Assembly: GCA_035328465.1 (NCBI GenBank)
Contig: DAOLIQ010000003.1
Span: forward strand, 1 to 64,000
Length of the DNA: 64,000 nt
From: JADJEI01 sp035328465
GTDB lineage: Bacteria; Bacteroidota; Ignavibacteria; Ignavibacteriales; Ignavibacteriaceae
Direction: 5' to 3'
Each line of letters starts with the position of its first letter. Position 1 is the first letter of the stretch. The notes beneath the pieces were generated by a model. That model had not been told where the DNA came from and made no database searches. It saw only the letters and a program-made list of their open reading frames with translations. Below are positions 45,773-56,000 of this stretch, one piece after another. The position numbers and the translations under genes were made by a program.

Positions 45773-48151
45773 ATGAAAAACATAATCTTCTCATTAATCC
45801 TTTCAACTTGTTTTTTTAGCAAGGCACAAACAATCCGAGATTTAATTCAACCAATAATCCTTGAAGAGGGAAGGACACGCAGTTTTGTACTCTCTGATTT
45901 GTTTTACTCTGAAGATTACTCTATTAATCTATTGCCCAATGATAACATCGTTGCAGCTATAAACAAAGGGGGAGATACAATTACCTTTACTCCAAAATTA
46001 AATTTCACCGGACTTGATCTGGTTTCTTTCGAACTACAGAATGAAATCTATCAGATTCCCGTTATGCTCGAAAAAAAACAAAAATATTTGTTTGCCTACA
46101 AGCCTGATGAAAATGTAAGTAGCGTAAATTTATTTGGGCAGTTTAATGGATGGGATCGAAACAATCTCCCTATGAAGGACGAAAATAATGATGGAATTTA
46201 TGAGTTAATGATTCCGCTTGATGCCGGAAGATATGAGTACAAATTTTTTGTGGACGGAAAAGAACTTATTGATTCACAAAACCAAATAAAAGTTCCAAAT
46301 GGAATGGGCGATTATAATTCAGTTCGAATAATTGAACCAGAGATAAAAGAAAAATTTTATTTACATATTCTTAATTATCAAAAGAATACGAATTCTATTT
46401 CCCTCTCCTTCTTTTGTGAAAAGATTAATAAAAAATCTTTACTCAAAAAAGAAATAGTTGCTCTATTGGATAACAAAATAATTGAACAGAGCAACATTGA
46501 AGCAACAGGCTGCAAAATAATTTTAAAGTTAGACCAAGCAGAATTAGCCGGCAGACATACTGTTCGGGTTGCGGTTAATGAAAATGGCAGAGCCACAAAT
46601 ATTCAAACAATATTTATTGAAAACGGAATTCCTTGCGGAAATGAGAAATTTCAAAATTGGAATGATGCCGTCATTTATTCTTTGATGGTGAATAGATTTT
46701 ATGATGGAGATAAGTTAAATAATTGTCCAATAGTTCATCCCGATCTTTCTGAAAAAGCAAATTATAATGGAGGAGATCTGCAGGGTATAATTGACAAGAT
46801 TGAAGAAGGATATTTTGAGAAACTCGGTATCAATACTTTGTGGCTAACTCCCGTGGTTGATAATACAGACAGTGCTTATAAAGAGTATCCTCCCCCCCAC
46901 CGTTATTATACCGGTTATCACGGTTACTGGCCCGTTGCTTCCGAAAAAGTTGAGCAGAGATTTGGGAACTTCGATCTGTTAAAAAAACTTACTGATACAG
47001 CTCACAATCATGGAATAAAAATTTTGCTTGATTTTGTTGCGCACCATGTTCACATCGAAAATCCATTATGGAATGAACATCGCGATTGGTTCGGTAAAAT
47101 TGAATTACCTGATGGCAGACTCAATCTTCGACTCTGGGATGAATACAGATTAACAACCTGGTTTGAACCTTACATGCCTTCTTTCGATTTTGTTAGTTCG
47201 ATTGAAGCAAGAGAATTTATGACCGAGAATGCTTTATGGTGGCTAAAAGAAAGTGGTGCTGATGGATTTCGTCACGACGCTGTTAAGCATGTTCCAAATG
47301 AATTCTGGCGCTTGCTCACAAAAAAAATTAAAAAACAAATTGAATTACCCCAAAACAAAACGGTTTATCAAATTGGTGAAACATTCGGGAGTTTTGAATT
47401 AATAAGTTCGTATGTAAATAATGGGCAACTAAATTCGCAATTTAATTTTAACCTATACGACACAGCAATAAATGTTTTTCTTGATTCATCAAGTTCCTTT
47501 TCGTTGTTGAATTCTCAACTGCAAAAAACATTTTCTGTTTATGGTGTAAATAATTTAATGGCAAATATTATGGATAGCCATGACAAAATTCGCTACATGG
47601 CTTATGCTGATGGCGACCTGCAAATCAATGATGGTAATGCTGGTGAACTAGGTTGGGTAAATCCTCCCACTGTTGATAATCAATCAAGCTACGATAAGCT
47701 GAAACTTTATCTTGCCTATGAGTTGACAATTCCTGGCGTACCTATTATTTACTACGGTGATGAAATTGGAATGACCGGGGCTTCCGATCCCGACAACAGA
47801 AGAATGATGAGATTTGAGAATGATCTTTCTCGCTCTGAAAAGGAAACCTTCAGTGAAATTAGTAAGCTTGCTGAAATTAGAAATAATAATTCTGCTTTAA
47901 GATACGGCGATTTTTTAACTTTACTTGCGGATGAAAATATTTTTGCATACATCCGTTCCGATTTTAATCAACGTGTGATTGTAATCCTTAATAAAAGTAA
48001 TAAAAACAAGACTGTTGAAATTGAGTTACCTACAAATTATAATTTATCCGAGGCGATAAATTTATTAAATGGTGAAACAAAGAAGATAAATAATCATCGT
48101 TTGGTTTGTAACGTTAACTCTATAGGTTATCTTATTTTCAAAATAAAGTAA
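45773..48151 (+). CDS. Secreted GH13 alpha-amylase-type glycoside hydrolase with CBM48-like domain
   Basis: A 792-residue protein with a signal peptide ending near FSKAQT. After an N-terminal beta region, a CBM48/E-set glycogen-binding-like module lies at about 105-175 (VNLFGQFNGWDRNNLPM, GRYEYKFFVDGK). The GH13 barrel follows from about 300. The catalytic triad is visible: nucleophile Asp502 in GFRHDAVKH, acid Glu536 in IGETFG, and Asp604 in MDSHDKIR. Region I reads DFVAHHVH where DxxxNH is usual. It is expected to cleave alpha-glucans (amylase, neopullulanase or maltogenic type). Location periplasmic or outer-membrane. Confidence 0.9.
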   Translation: MKNIIFSLILSTCFFSKAQTIRDLIQPIILEEGRTRSFVLSDLFYSEDYSINLLPNDNIVAAINKGGDTITFTPKLNFTGLDLVSFELQNEIYQIPVMLEKKQKYLFAYKPDENVSSVNLFGQFNGWDRNNLPMKDENNDGIYELMIPLDAGRYEYKFFVDGKELIDSQNQIKVPNGMGDYNSVRIIEPEIKEKFYLHILNYQKNTNSISLSFFCEKINKKSLLKKEIVALLDNKIIEQSNIEATGCKIILKLDQAELAGRHTVRVAVNENGRATNIQTIFIENGIPCGNEKFQNWNDAVIYSLMVNRFYDGDKLNNCPIVHPDLSEKANYNGGDLQGIIDKIEEGYFEKLGINTLWLTPVVDNTDSAYKEYPPPHRYYTGYHGYWPVASEKVEQRFGNFDLLKKLTDTAHNHGIKILLDFVAHHVHIENPLWNEHRDWFGKIELPDGRLNLRLWDEYRLTTWFEPYMPSFDFVSSIEAREFMTENALWWLKESGADGFRHDAVKHVPNEFWRLLTKKIKKQIELPQNKTVYQIGETFGSFELISSYVNNGQLNSQFNFNLYDTAINVFLDSSSSFSLLNSQLQKTFSVYGVNNLMANIMDSHDKIRYMAYADGDLQINDGNAGELGWVNPPTVDNQSSYDKLKLYLAYELTIPGVPIIYYGDEIGMTGASDPDNRRMMRFENDLSRSEKETFSEISKLAEIRNNNSALRYGDFLTLLADENIFAYIRSDFNQRVIVILNKSNKNKTVEIELPTNYNLSEAINLLNGETKKINNHRLVCNVNSIGYLIFKIK

Positions 48152-48181
48152 TCATTTATTTTACACTACACATTGGAAATC

Positions 48182-49522
48182 ATGAAGCTATTTAACATTA
48201 AATTATTTCTAATAATCTTAACAGTTTTACCGTTTGTTTATACCGCTTGTAATCAAAATACATCACCTGTTAACACAGAGGAATTGGAATTTAAAATGAA
48301 CATTATAGCTGAATCTTATGTAAAACTTGTTTTAAAGGTGGGGCAGTTTGACCCCAATTATGTTGATGCTTATTACGGTCCTGAAGATTGGAAACCGAAA
48401 AGTAATCTAACCGAAGACACTTCTGCGCTTCAATCCTTATTTAATGAGTCAGATGCAATACTCGATTCTATGGATGCACTTTCAAAATATGATTCCGATG
48501 AATTACTTACATTAAGATTTAGATTTCTTTACAAGCAAATTCTTGCAGTCAAAGCTAAAATATTTATACTGCAAGGAGGTGTGTTGTCTTTTGATGAAGA
48601 AGCCAAATCTCTTTACGATGCGGTGCCGCCTGTTTATAATGATCAACATTTCCAAAGTATCATAAACGAACTTGATAAAATTTTGCCGGGCAAAGGGAAA
48701 GTCTCCGATAGACTAGACGCCTTCAGAAATAAATTTATCATTCCAAAAGATAAAATTGATACTGTATTTACAACCGCAATAAATGAATGCAGAAAGAAGA
48801 CGCTCGAGCATATAAAGCTTCCTGCTGAGGAAAATTTTAAAGTTGAATACGTTACTGGCAAATCTTGGGGCGCCTACAATTGGTATAAAGGGAATAGCTT
48901 CAGCATAATTCAAGTTAACACGGATCTGCCGATCTATATTGATCGTGCAGTTGATCTTGCTGCTCACGAAGGTTATCCCGGACATCATGTTTATAATGCG
49001 CTACTCGAAAAATATCTATTTAAACAAAAAGGATGGGTGGAGTATTCGGTTTATCCTCTTTTCAGTCCTCAATCATTAATTGCAGAGGGAACCGCTAATT
49101 ATGGTATTCATGTTGTCCTTCCCGGAGAGAGTAGAATTGATTTTGAAAGAAATGTTTTATTCCCTCTTGCTGGTTTGGATACTTCTTTAGTAGATGAGTA
49201 TTACAGAGTATTGGAATTGACTGCAAAGATGAATTACTCCTCGAATGAAGCCGCAAGAAATTATCTTGACAGCAAATGGACCAGGGAAGAAACTATAAGC
49301 TGGCTAATAAAATTTGGACTTCGCTCAAAAGAAAGAGCTGAGCAGAATATAAAGTTTATCGAGACTTACAGAAGTTATGTTATTAACTATAACTTGGGTG
49401 AAGATATTATTAAAAAATATATTGAAAGTAATGGCGGTAATGAAAATCATCCAGATGTAAGATGGAAGCTTTTCGAGCGACTGCTTTCTTCACCTCAAAC
49501 TCCTTCTGGATTATTAAAATAA
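48182..49522 (+). CDS. DUF885-like metallopeptidase-type lipoprotein
   Basis: About 446 residues from the ATG at 48182; a TTG three codons upstream is the alternative. A lipoprotein signal ends in a lipobox at YTAC, so it is anchored in the envelope. The motif AAHEGYPGHHVYNALLEK matches the HExxPGHH signature of DUF885 proteins, which look like zinc peptidases, with SLIAEGTANYG further on supplying the downstream acidic ligand. The enzymatic activity of the family is poorly defined. Confidence 0.8.
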   Translation: MKLFNIKLFLIILTVLPFVYTACNQNTSPVNTEELEFKMNIIAESYVKLVLKVGQFDPNYVDAYYGPEDWKPKSNLTEDTSALQSLFNESDAILDSMDALSKYDSDELLTLRFRFLYKQILAVKAKIFILQGGVLSFDEEAKSLYDAVPPVYNDQHFQSIINELDKILPGKGKVSDRLDAFRNKFIIPKDKIDTVFTTAINECRKKTLEHIKLPAEENFKVEYVTGKSWGAYNWYKGNSFSIIQVNTDLPIYIDRAVDLAAHEGYPGHHVYNALLEKYLFKQKGWVEYSVYPLFSPQSLIAEGTANYGIHVVLPGESRIDFERNVLFPLAGLDTSLVDEYYRVLELTAKMNYSSNEAARNYLDSKWTREETISWLIKFGLRSKERAEQNIKFIETYRSYVINYNLGEDIIKKYIESNGGNENHPDVRWKLFERLLSSPQTPSGLLK

Positions 49523-49537
49523 TTTTGAGGATTTAGC

Positions 49538-50674
49538 TTGCTGCAAAAAACATACAATAATTCATCTGTAAAATTCTTCATAGGAATAATTGGCATTATT
49601 GCAATTACGCTAACGCTGAAAGAACTCAGCCATATTTTTATACCGTTTGTAATTGCATACTTTTTATTTTTCGTCTTTTCTCCACTTAATAATTTTTTAT
49701 CGCGTAATAGATTACCTGAAGCAGCTATCATATTAATAGACATCTTAATAACAGGGTTTATAATCTGGGGCATATTTAAATTAATCATCGATTCATTTAT
49801 ACATTTTACAGAAGGATTGCCAATATATTTAAATAAACTTGATAGAATAATCAGCGAATCTGCCGTATCGTTTGGAATAAGCGATCCAAATTTTACAAAT
49901 TTTTCGATCCAAAGTTTTCTTAGATCCATTGATTTATCAAAAATTGCCGGCGGCTTGTTTGAATCAACATTTTCTTTTTTAGGAAGTGTCTTTTTCGTCC
50001 TTTTCTTTTTCATATTTATTGTTCCCGGTCATAAAATAATTTACGAAGCAATAAAAATTCGCTACCTTAAATCTAATAATAATTATGTGAGCAGTGAGTC
50101 ATTAAATTCCCCCAACCTTGATGAAAGCAAAATCTGTTTAAGTGATAAATCGAATAAAGATAATATCATTAAAGAAGAAAAATTAGCTTCAGCTTTCAAT
50201 TTAATTACTGAGCAGATTCAAAAATATATCATTGCTAAAATTGGATTAAACCTTGCATGCGGCGTTGCAGTTACGATCTTACTTTCATTGCTTGGTGTGG
50301 ATTTCCCTATTGTTTGGGGTTTGTTTACGTTTCTTTTCAATTTTATTCCAACAATTGGATCAGCAGCTTCATTAGTACTTCCAACCTTAATGGCGCTTGT
50401 TCAGTTCGAATCAGTCAGTTTTATGCTGCTTGTTGCTGCAGCGATGGGGGCGCTGCAAACTTTATTTTTTAATCTTTTTGAACCGGCAATCATTGGACGA
50501 AAATTAAATCTAAACCCATTGCTGATTTTAATTTCGCTTCTTATTTGGGGTTACATTTGGGGAATAGTCGGTATGCTTCTTTCTGTACCACTTACTGCAA
50601 TAATAAAAATAATTCTGAATAATTCTGATTCTCCGAATATGAAATTCATCAGCGATTTGATGAGTAACGAATGA
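49538..50674 (+). CDS. AI-2E family membrane transporter
   Basis: A 378-residue integral membrane protein starting with TTG (MLQKTYNN), with about eight helices. The family region is recognisable in VKIGLNLACGVAVTILLSLLGVDFPIVWGLFTFLFNFIPTIGS-type sequence and the C-terminal GRKLNLNPLLILISLLIWGYIWGIVGMLLSVPLTAI. A charged Ser/Lys/Asp insertion (about 180-215) lies in the middle. The family includes AI-2 exporter TqsA and Na+/H+ antiporters, so the substrate is open. Its stop codon abuts the next gene's stop on the other strand. Confidence 0.87.
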   Translation: MLQKTYNNSSVKFFIGIIGIIAITLTLKELSHIFIPFVIAYFLFFVFSPLNNFLSRNRLPEAAIILIDILITGFIIWGIFKLIIDSFIHFTEGLPIYLNKLDRIISESAVSFGISDPNFTNFSIQSFLRSIDLSKIAGGLFESTFSFLGSVFFVLFFFIFIVPGHKIIYEAIKIRYLKSNNNYVSSESLNSPNLDESKICLSDKSNKDNIIKEEKLASAFNLITEQIQKYIIAKIGLNLACGVAVTILLSLLGVDFPIVWGLFTFLFNFIPTIGSAASLVLPTLMALVQFESVSFMLLVAAAMGALQTLFFNLFEPAIIGRKLNLNPLLILISLLIWGYIWGIVGMLLSVPLTAIIKIILNNSDSPNMKFISDLMSNE

Positions 50675-51691
50675 TCAGGCTATCGCTGAAATCATTTTAT
50701 TAAATTCAATTTTAGATGGAAATATTTCAGAAAATATTTCTCTGATGGATTCAGGACTAATCTTAGCATAGTCTTCTTCACGGGGGAAAATGCATACTCC
50801 TCCCAAATCTACTGATGCGGGGCTTATTAATATTTTACCCTCTCCCCTTTTATAATAATGAGATGATCTGTGCTGAGATCGTGAAAAAACTAAAACAGTC
50901 CATCCGGTATTTCCATCATACGTACTGAGAATATTCAACATCGGTTCAGAATGCTCGTCAGAGTTCTTATATAACGCAGTGTAAACTTTAAGAAAATAAT
51001 TTTCGATCAATTGCACGTTTAATGATTGCAGTAAAATAAATTTTCTTAAGCCGTCATCAATCGAATAAATGGAAATATTTGATTCACTTTTATGAAGTTT
51101 ACCAAACTTATTTTTCATAGAAACCAATTGACCAAAGATTGGCAAACATTTTTTGGGCACAGTTTGAAAATGTAAATGATCAGGGGCAGAAGCGCCACAT
51201 TTAGGTCCGTTGTAAAACACTGCAAAACGATCATTCATTTTTTTAGCGAGTGATAATAAATCTAAAAAATGATTGTTAATTAATTGAGGCTGATGTTTGG
51301 TGCAAACGATTGTAAAATGATGCTTAAAAATTGGGAATGGATTACAGAGCAAAATGAATTTATCGTCGATCAAAATTCCTTTTTGTACTTTAGGAAGATT
51401 ATTTAGACATAAGAAACATCTTCTGTTTTTGATTGTTCTATCTGAAACATCTGCTGTGCTTGAAAGCAGTCTTTGCGGATTAAACTGAAAATGGATTTTA
51501 TAGCCATTAACCTGAATAGATTTTTGTTTTACATTTTTGAGGACGCTGTAATTATCTGAAAAAATTTTCCATTCTTTCTTTTGAAGAAGATTCAGTTTAA
51601 TCGCCGCATCACCATAGCGATTTTCATTTAACAAAGCATTTATCTTTGAGTCGGAAATGATTTTATTCTTCAATTGGGTATTCATCAGCAA
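50675..51691 (-). CDS. DUF4922 / HIT-like nucleotidyltransferase-type protein
   Basis: A 338-residue protein. CFLC in NRRCFLCLNNLP is a possible metal-binding pair, and PFPIFKHHFTIV precedes the key motif GASAPDHLHFQ. That HxHxQ matches the HIT/GalT nucleotidyltransferase active site, and DUF4922 proteins and plant GDP-galactose phosphorylases share it. A nucleotide-sugar phosphorylase-like reaction is plausible but unproven. The start may be the first or third residue (two nearby ATGs). It is convergent with the AI-2E permease with no bases between the stop codons. Confidence 0.75.
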   Translation of the reverse strand: MLMNTQLKNKIISDSKINALLNENRYGDAAIKLNLLQKKEWKIFSDNYSVLKNVKQKSIQVNGYKIHFQFNPQRLLSSTADVSDRTIKNRRCFLCLNNLPKVQKGILIDDKFILLCNPFPIFKHHFTIVCTKHQPQLINNHFLDLLSLAKKMNDRFAVFYNGPKCGASAPDHLHFQTVPKKCLPIFGQLVSMKNKFGKLHKSESNISIYSIDDGLRKFILLQSLNVQLIENYFLKVYTALYKNSDEHSEPMLNILSTYDGNTGWTVLVFSRSQHRSSHYYKRGEGKILISPASVDLGGVCIFPREEDYAKISPESIREIFSEIFPSKIEFNKMISAIA

Positions 51692-51884
51692 AATCAGATA
51701 TTAATTCTTTGCTAAGATAGGATTTTTATTTTAATATCTTAAGGGGGGTTTGTTCTGAAAAGTAAAAGAAGAGTTGGGGCTTAGCTTTTCATTTTTTATC
51801 GTCTAACTAACGCAATCAACAACAATAATAGAGAAGTATTTTTACACTTGGCTAAGTGACAACTCTTCTTTTAAGAAAGATATA

Positions 51885-52154
51885 TTATGCGCTGCAAGAA
51901 TACTTAGGCGGATTGTGAACGATTTTTCTAATCGTATCAAACTGCAGATATGGATATTCTGACTGCAGAGATTCAATTGCATCACCAGTTCGGATTTTCT
52001 GCTCTCGAAGTCTTTTAAACTTTTTTCTAATATGATAATCACGGACTGACCGCTCATCAATCAATCCATGTTGATTAAGCAGGTTATAGATCTCATCACT
52101 GATAAGGTCTGCAAGCGGATTGCTCAATTCAGTTTCGATTATTTTATCTTGCAT
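51885..52154 (-). CDS. Small putative helix-turn-helix protein
   Basis: An 89-residue protein with a strong Shine-Dalgarno (AAAGGAG six bases before the ATG), rare in this window. The C-terminal half (about 50-80, TGDAIESLQSEYPYLQFDTIRKIV) has the pattern of a helix-turn-helix of the Mor/resolvase-like kind, in which a final helix would read DNA. The N-terminal part is predicted helical. No family recognised; it may be a local regulator. It lies 172 bases after the response regulator at 52327 on the same strand. Confidence 0.6.
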   Translation of the reverse strand: MQDKIIETELSNPLADLISDEIYNLLNQHGLIDERSVRDYHIRKKFKRLREQKIRTGDAIESLQSEYPYLQFDTIRKIVHNPPKYSCSA

Positions 52155-52326
52155 TTTGTTCTCCTTTCGGATAAGTAATTATTAAATCTTGCTTCCGGTG
52201 CTAAAATGAATCAAGATTACTACTAAATCAACCGCACAAGTATGCTGTTTTTATTTCAGAATTGTTGAAAAAGTGGATTTTGCAGCAGTATTATGCGGGG
52301 GTGGTAATAAATAGAGAAGAATAGTA

Positions 52327-52965
52327 TTAAATTATTTTTTTTCTAATCGCTTTTGCGACAGCTTCTGATTGTGAATGGACGTGTAATTTTTTATAAATAT
52401 TTCTGATATGATGCCGGATTGTATCAACACTAATAAAAAGTGCATCCGCAATCTCTTGATAATTATTTCCCTCAGCTAACTGAAATAGTACTTCCTTCTC
52501 TCTTGATGAAAGCGCAGCAGTTTCTTCATCGTTAGCAGCAGAGCGACCTGCTTGGAAAGTTGAAATTACTTTGCGGGCAATATTAGAACTCATCGGTGAG
52601 CCGCCTTCGTGAGCATCTTTAATGGCTTCGAGGAGCCGGGCTGGGGGAGTCTTTTTTACGAGGTAACCGCATGCTCCGGCACAAAGTGCTTCAAATATAA
52701 TTTCACTTTCTTCGTAAATGGTCAGCATCAAAATGTCAACTTCTGCATTAATAAACTTTGCTTTTTTAACTGCTTCAATACCGTTCATACCCGGCAAGCC
52801 AATATCCATAAGTATAACATCAAAATTCTTTGATTTTAATTCAGCAAGAAACGATTCAGCGTTTTGATATGCCGCTGCACATTTATAACCATCGGTTGCA
52901 TTAATTAGTGCTGCCAAACCGTTTCGTATTGTATTATTATCTTCAACTATTGCAACGTTAATCAT
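52327..52965 (-). CDS. NarL/LuxR-type response regulator
   Basis: A 212-residue two-component regulator. The receiver domain (1-120) holds the phosphorylatable Asp54 in VILMDIGLPG and acidic residues Glu8/Asp9, with Lys in YLVKK. The C-terminal LuxR HTH (about 148-208) reads LSSREKEVLFQLAEGNNYQEIADALFISVDTIRHHIRNIYKKL. The gene follows the reg_prop sensor kinase by 78 bases on the same strand, making that kinase its probable partner. Confidence 0.93.
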   Translation of the reverse strand: MINVAIVEDNNTIRNGLAALINATDGYKCAAAYQNAESFLAELKSKNFDVILMDIGLPGMNGIEAVKKAKFINAEVDILMLTIYEESEIIFEALCAGACGYLVKKTPPARLLEAIKDAHEGGSPMSSNIARKVISTFQAGRSAANDEETAALSSREKEVLFQLAEGNNYQEIADALFISVDTIRHHIRNIYKKLHVHSQSEAVAKAIRKKII

Positions 52966-53043
52966 TTAAATAAATATTTTTATTTTGGTGGCATAATGAA
53001 TGGAAAAAATAGTTTAATTTCAAACACAAAAATTTTGACAATA

Positions 53044-56000
53044 TTATTTGTTAAAGAAAGAAAGCAGCCTTGATTGAGATGATATCTTCCCTATAAACTT
53101 TATTGTTGTGCCTTTATTCAAAACCGATTTCATTTTAATTTTGCCTCCGATTGCCTCTGCACGATTGCTCATATTTGTCAATCCATTCCCGTTTGAAACG
53201 GCTTGCAGGTCAAAACCTATTCCATTATCAACTAAATTTATCTCCAAAACATCGCTGTGAAAATTTACTTCTAAAAATATGTTCGTGCACTGACTGTGTT
53301 TGATTGCATTATTTATTGATTCTTTAAAAATCAGAAATAAATTTTGCCTGTATTCCATTTGAAGTTTTATGTCTTTTATTTTTTCCAGATTACTTGTTTT
53401 AATAGAAATCCCCAAATTGTACAGCGGCTCTTTATAAGCATCTTTTAGCCTTAGAATTAAATCATAGAGCGAATCACGATTTGGATTTACCATCCATACT
53501 ATATCGCTCATGTTGTCAACGAGTGTTCTTGCCGTGTTACTAATGAGTTGAAGTTCTTCAGAAAGGTTGACCGAATTCTTCAAGTTGTTTTTTGCAGCAA
53601 CTTCACTAAGAATTGAAATCTCAGTCAAGCCTGACCCAACATTATCGTGAAGATCTGCTGCAAGTTTTGATTTTAATTTTTCAATAGCCAGGAGGTTTTT
53701 AACCCTAATTGTGCTTAAATAATAGATGGCTGCTGCTGCAGTAATAATTAATATCAAAGAGAACCACCACGTCCGCCAGAAGGGAGGAGTAATGATTATG
53801 CTTATTGAGGCGGTATTCTCGCTCCACACATTATCGTTATTCGAACCTCTAACTTCAAATGTATATTTCCCGGGTGTAAGATTAGTATAGTTAGCAAATC
53901 TCATTGAGGCATCTACAGAATTCCATTCTTCTTCCAGCCCTTGCAATCTGTATTGATAATTATTATCAGAAGGATTGGTATAATCAAGAGATGCAAATTC
54001 AAATGTGAGGAAATTTTCATTGTACTTTAATTGCAGCGATTTTTTTTCGCCTTTAACAAGTTTATTCAAAATTCTTATAGAAGTAATAACAACAGGTGGT
54101 TTATACGGATTATCTTTTATACTGTCCGGGAAAAAATAATTTATTCCATTAATCCCGCCAAAAAACATTTCGCCAAACTTGCTTTTATAATACGCCCCCC
54201 CGCTAAATTCCATACTTTGCAGTCCATCCTGAAGATCATAATGCGAAAAGAACTGATCACGAATTCCGAATTTATAAATACCATCATCAGTGCTCATCCA
54301 TAAATTGGAATGACTATCTTCAAGAATGCCATAAACTACAGAACTGTTTAAACCATCATCTTTTGAGAAATTAAAAAACTTCCCGGTCTTCCTATCAAAT
54401 TTATTTAAGCCGCCGCCAAAAGTTCCTATCCAGAGAGTACCAGCTTCATCTTCATAAATAGACATGACTCTATCATCGCTCAAGGAATTTTTATTGGCAG
54501 GGTCGTGCTGATAATGATAAAATTTTTCTGTGACAAGATCAAATTTATTTAAACCCCCGCCAAATGTAGCTATCCAAAAAATGCCGGTTCTGTCCTTATA
54601 AATTTTGTAAATACGATTATCGCTGATACTAAATTTATTATTCGGATCGTGTGTGTATCTTTTAAATAAAATTCCACTGCGCCCATCACCCTGTTGTGCG
54701 ACTAATTTATTCAAGCCGCCGCCAAAGGTTCCAATCCAAATAACAGAATTGTCATCGTAAAAAATATCCTGCACTTGATTTGATCCAATTGAAGTTTCAT
54801 CTTTAGGATTATTCTTAAATGCTGTGAATGTTTTAGTCTTCTTGTTAAACTTTACCAACCCGCCGGAATAAGTTCCAATCCACAGATTATCCTTATCATC
54901 TTCTTCGAGCGAGCGAATATGATTATCACTTAGTGAATTAGAATTATGTTCGTCAAATAAATAATGAGAGAATTTATTTTCAGATCGGTGGAAATAATTC
55001 AAACCTCCGCGATATGTTCCGAACCATAAATTATTCTTACTATCTTCATGAATTGCCCAAATTACATTATCATTTAGGCTGTTCATTTCACCAGGTTTAT
55101 TTCTAAGTATATTAAACTTTGCGGTATTCATTTCAAGCCTGCTAATACCTTCACCAACATGAGTCCCAATCCACAGTATTCCTGACCTATCCTGATAAAG
55201 AGAAATAACGTCATTATCCACTAATGAATTATCATCATTAGGATCATTCACAAAGTGCCTGAAACTATCTGAGGAAAAATCAAATCTATCAAGTCCTCCC
55301 CCAAGTGTTCCGAACCAGTAATAGTTATCAGAAGTTTGGGTAATTGCCATTACAGTATTGTTGCAAAGACAATTTGAGGTACTTTCTTCTAATCGAAAGT
55401 TTTTGAAGAAAATGTTGTGAGAATCAGAATTTTTTAATGATGCAGAGAGAAAATTAACACCGCCGAAATAAGTACCGATCCAAAGGTTTTTATTATTGTC
55501 AAGGTAGAGGGAAATTATTTTATCATCAGAAATGGACTTTATATTTTGTTTTGAATGTTGGAAGGAGAAAAATTCATAGCCGCCATTATTATCAGGAATA
55601 ATTTTATTTAATCCGCCGCCAAATGTTGCAACCCAAATAGAATTTTCTTCATCAACTAAGATTTTAGTAATTCTATTATGGGAAAGCGTACCTTTAATAT
55701 TTTCCTGAAAAAAGAAATGCTGTTTCTTACCGGTTTTTTTATTGAAACGAAAAACACCCTTCCCCCACGTGCCAATCCACAAGAAATCACTTTTATCTTC
55801 AGCAATAGATGTAATCGTGTTGGTCAGGTTTCGAGAAAACACGATCGGGTATTCATAATAATCATTTAAACCTGAAGATGGCAGCTCATTATTATCTGTA
55901 ATAATGAATCGTTTAAATGTTTCATTATCTCTATTGAACAGATTAATATTACCATCAACTGTCCCAACCCAAAGATCGCCGTTTCTTCCTTCCATCAATG

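Noticed and set aside
51842..52060. 72-codon minus-strand frame overlapping the small HTH-like gene
   Set aside because: It lies largely inside the 89-residue gene in another frame and has no ribosome-binding site, whereas the 89-residue gene has a strong one.
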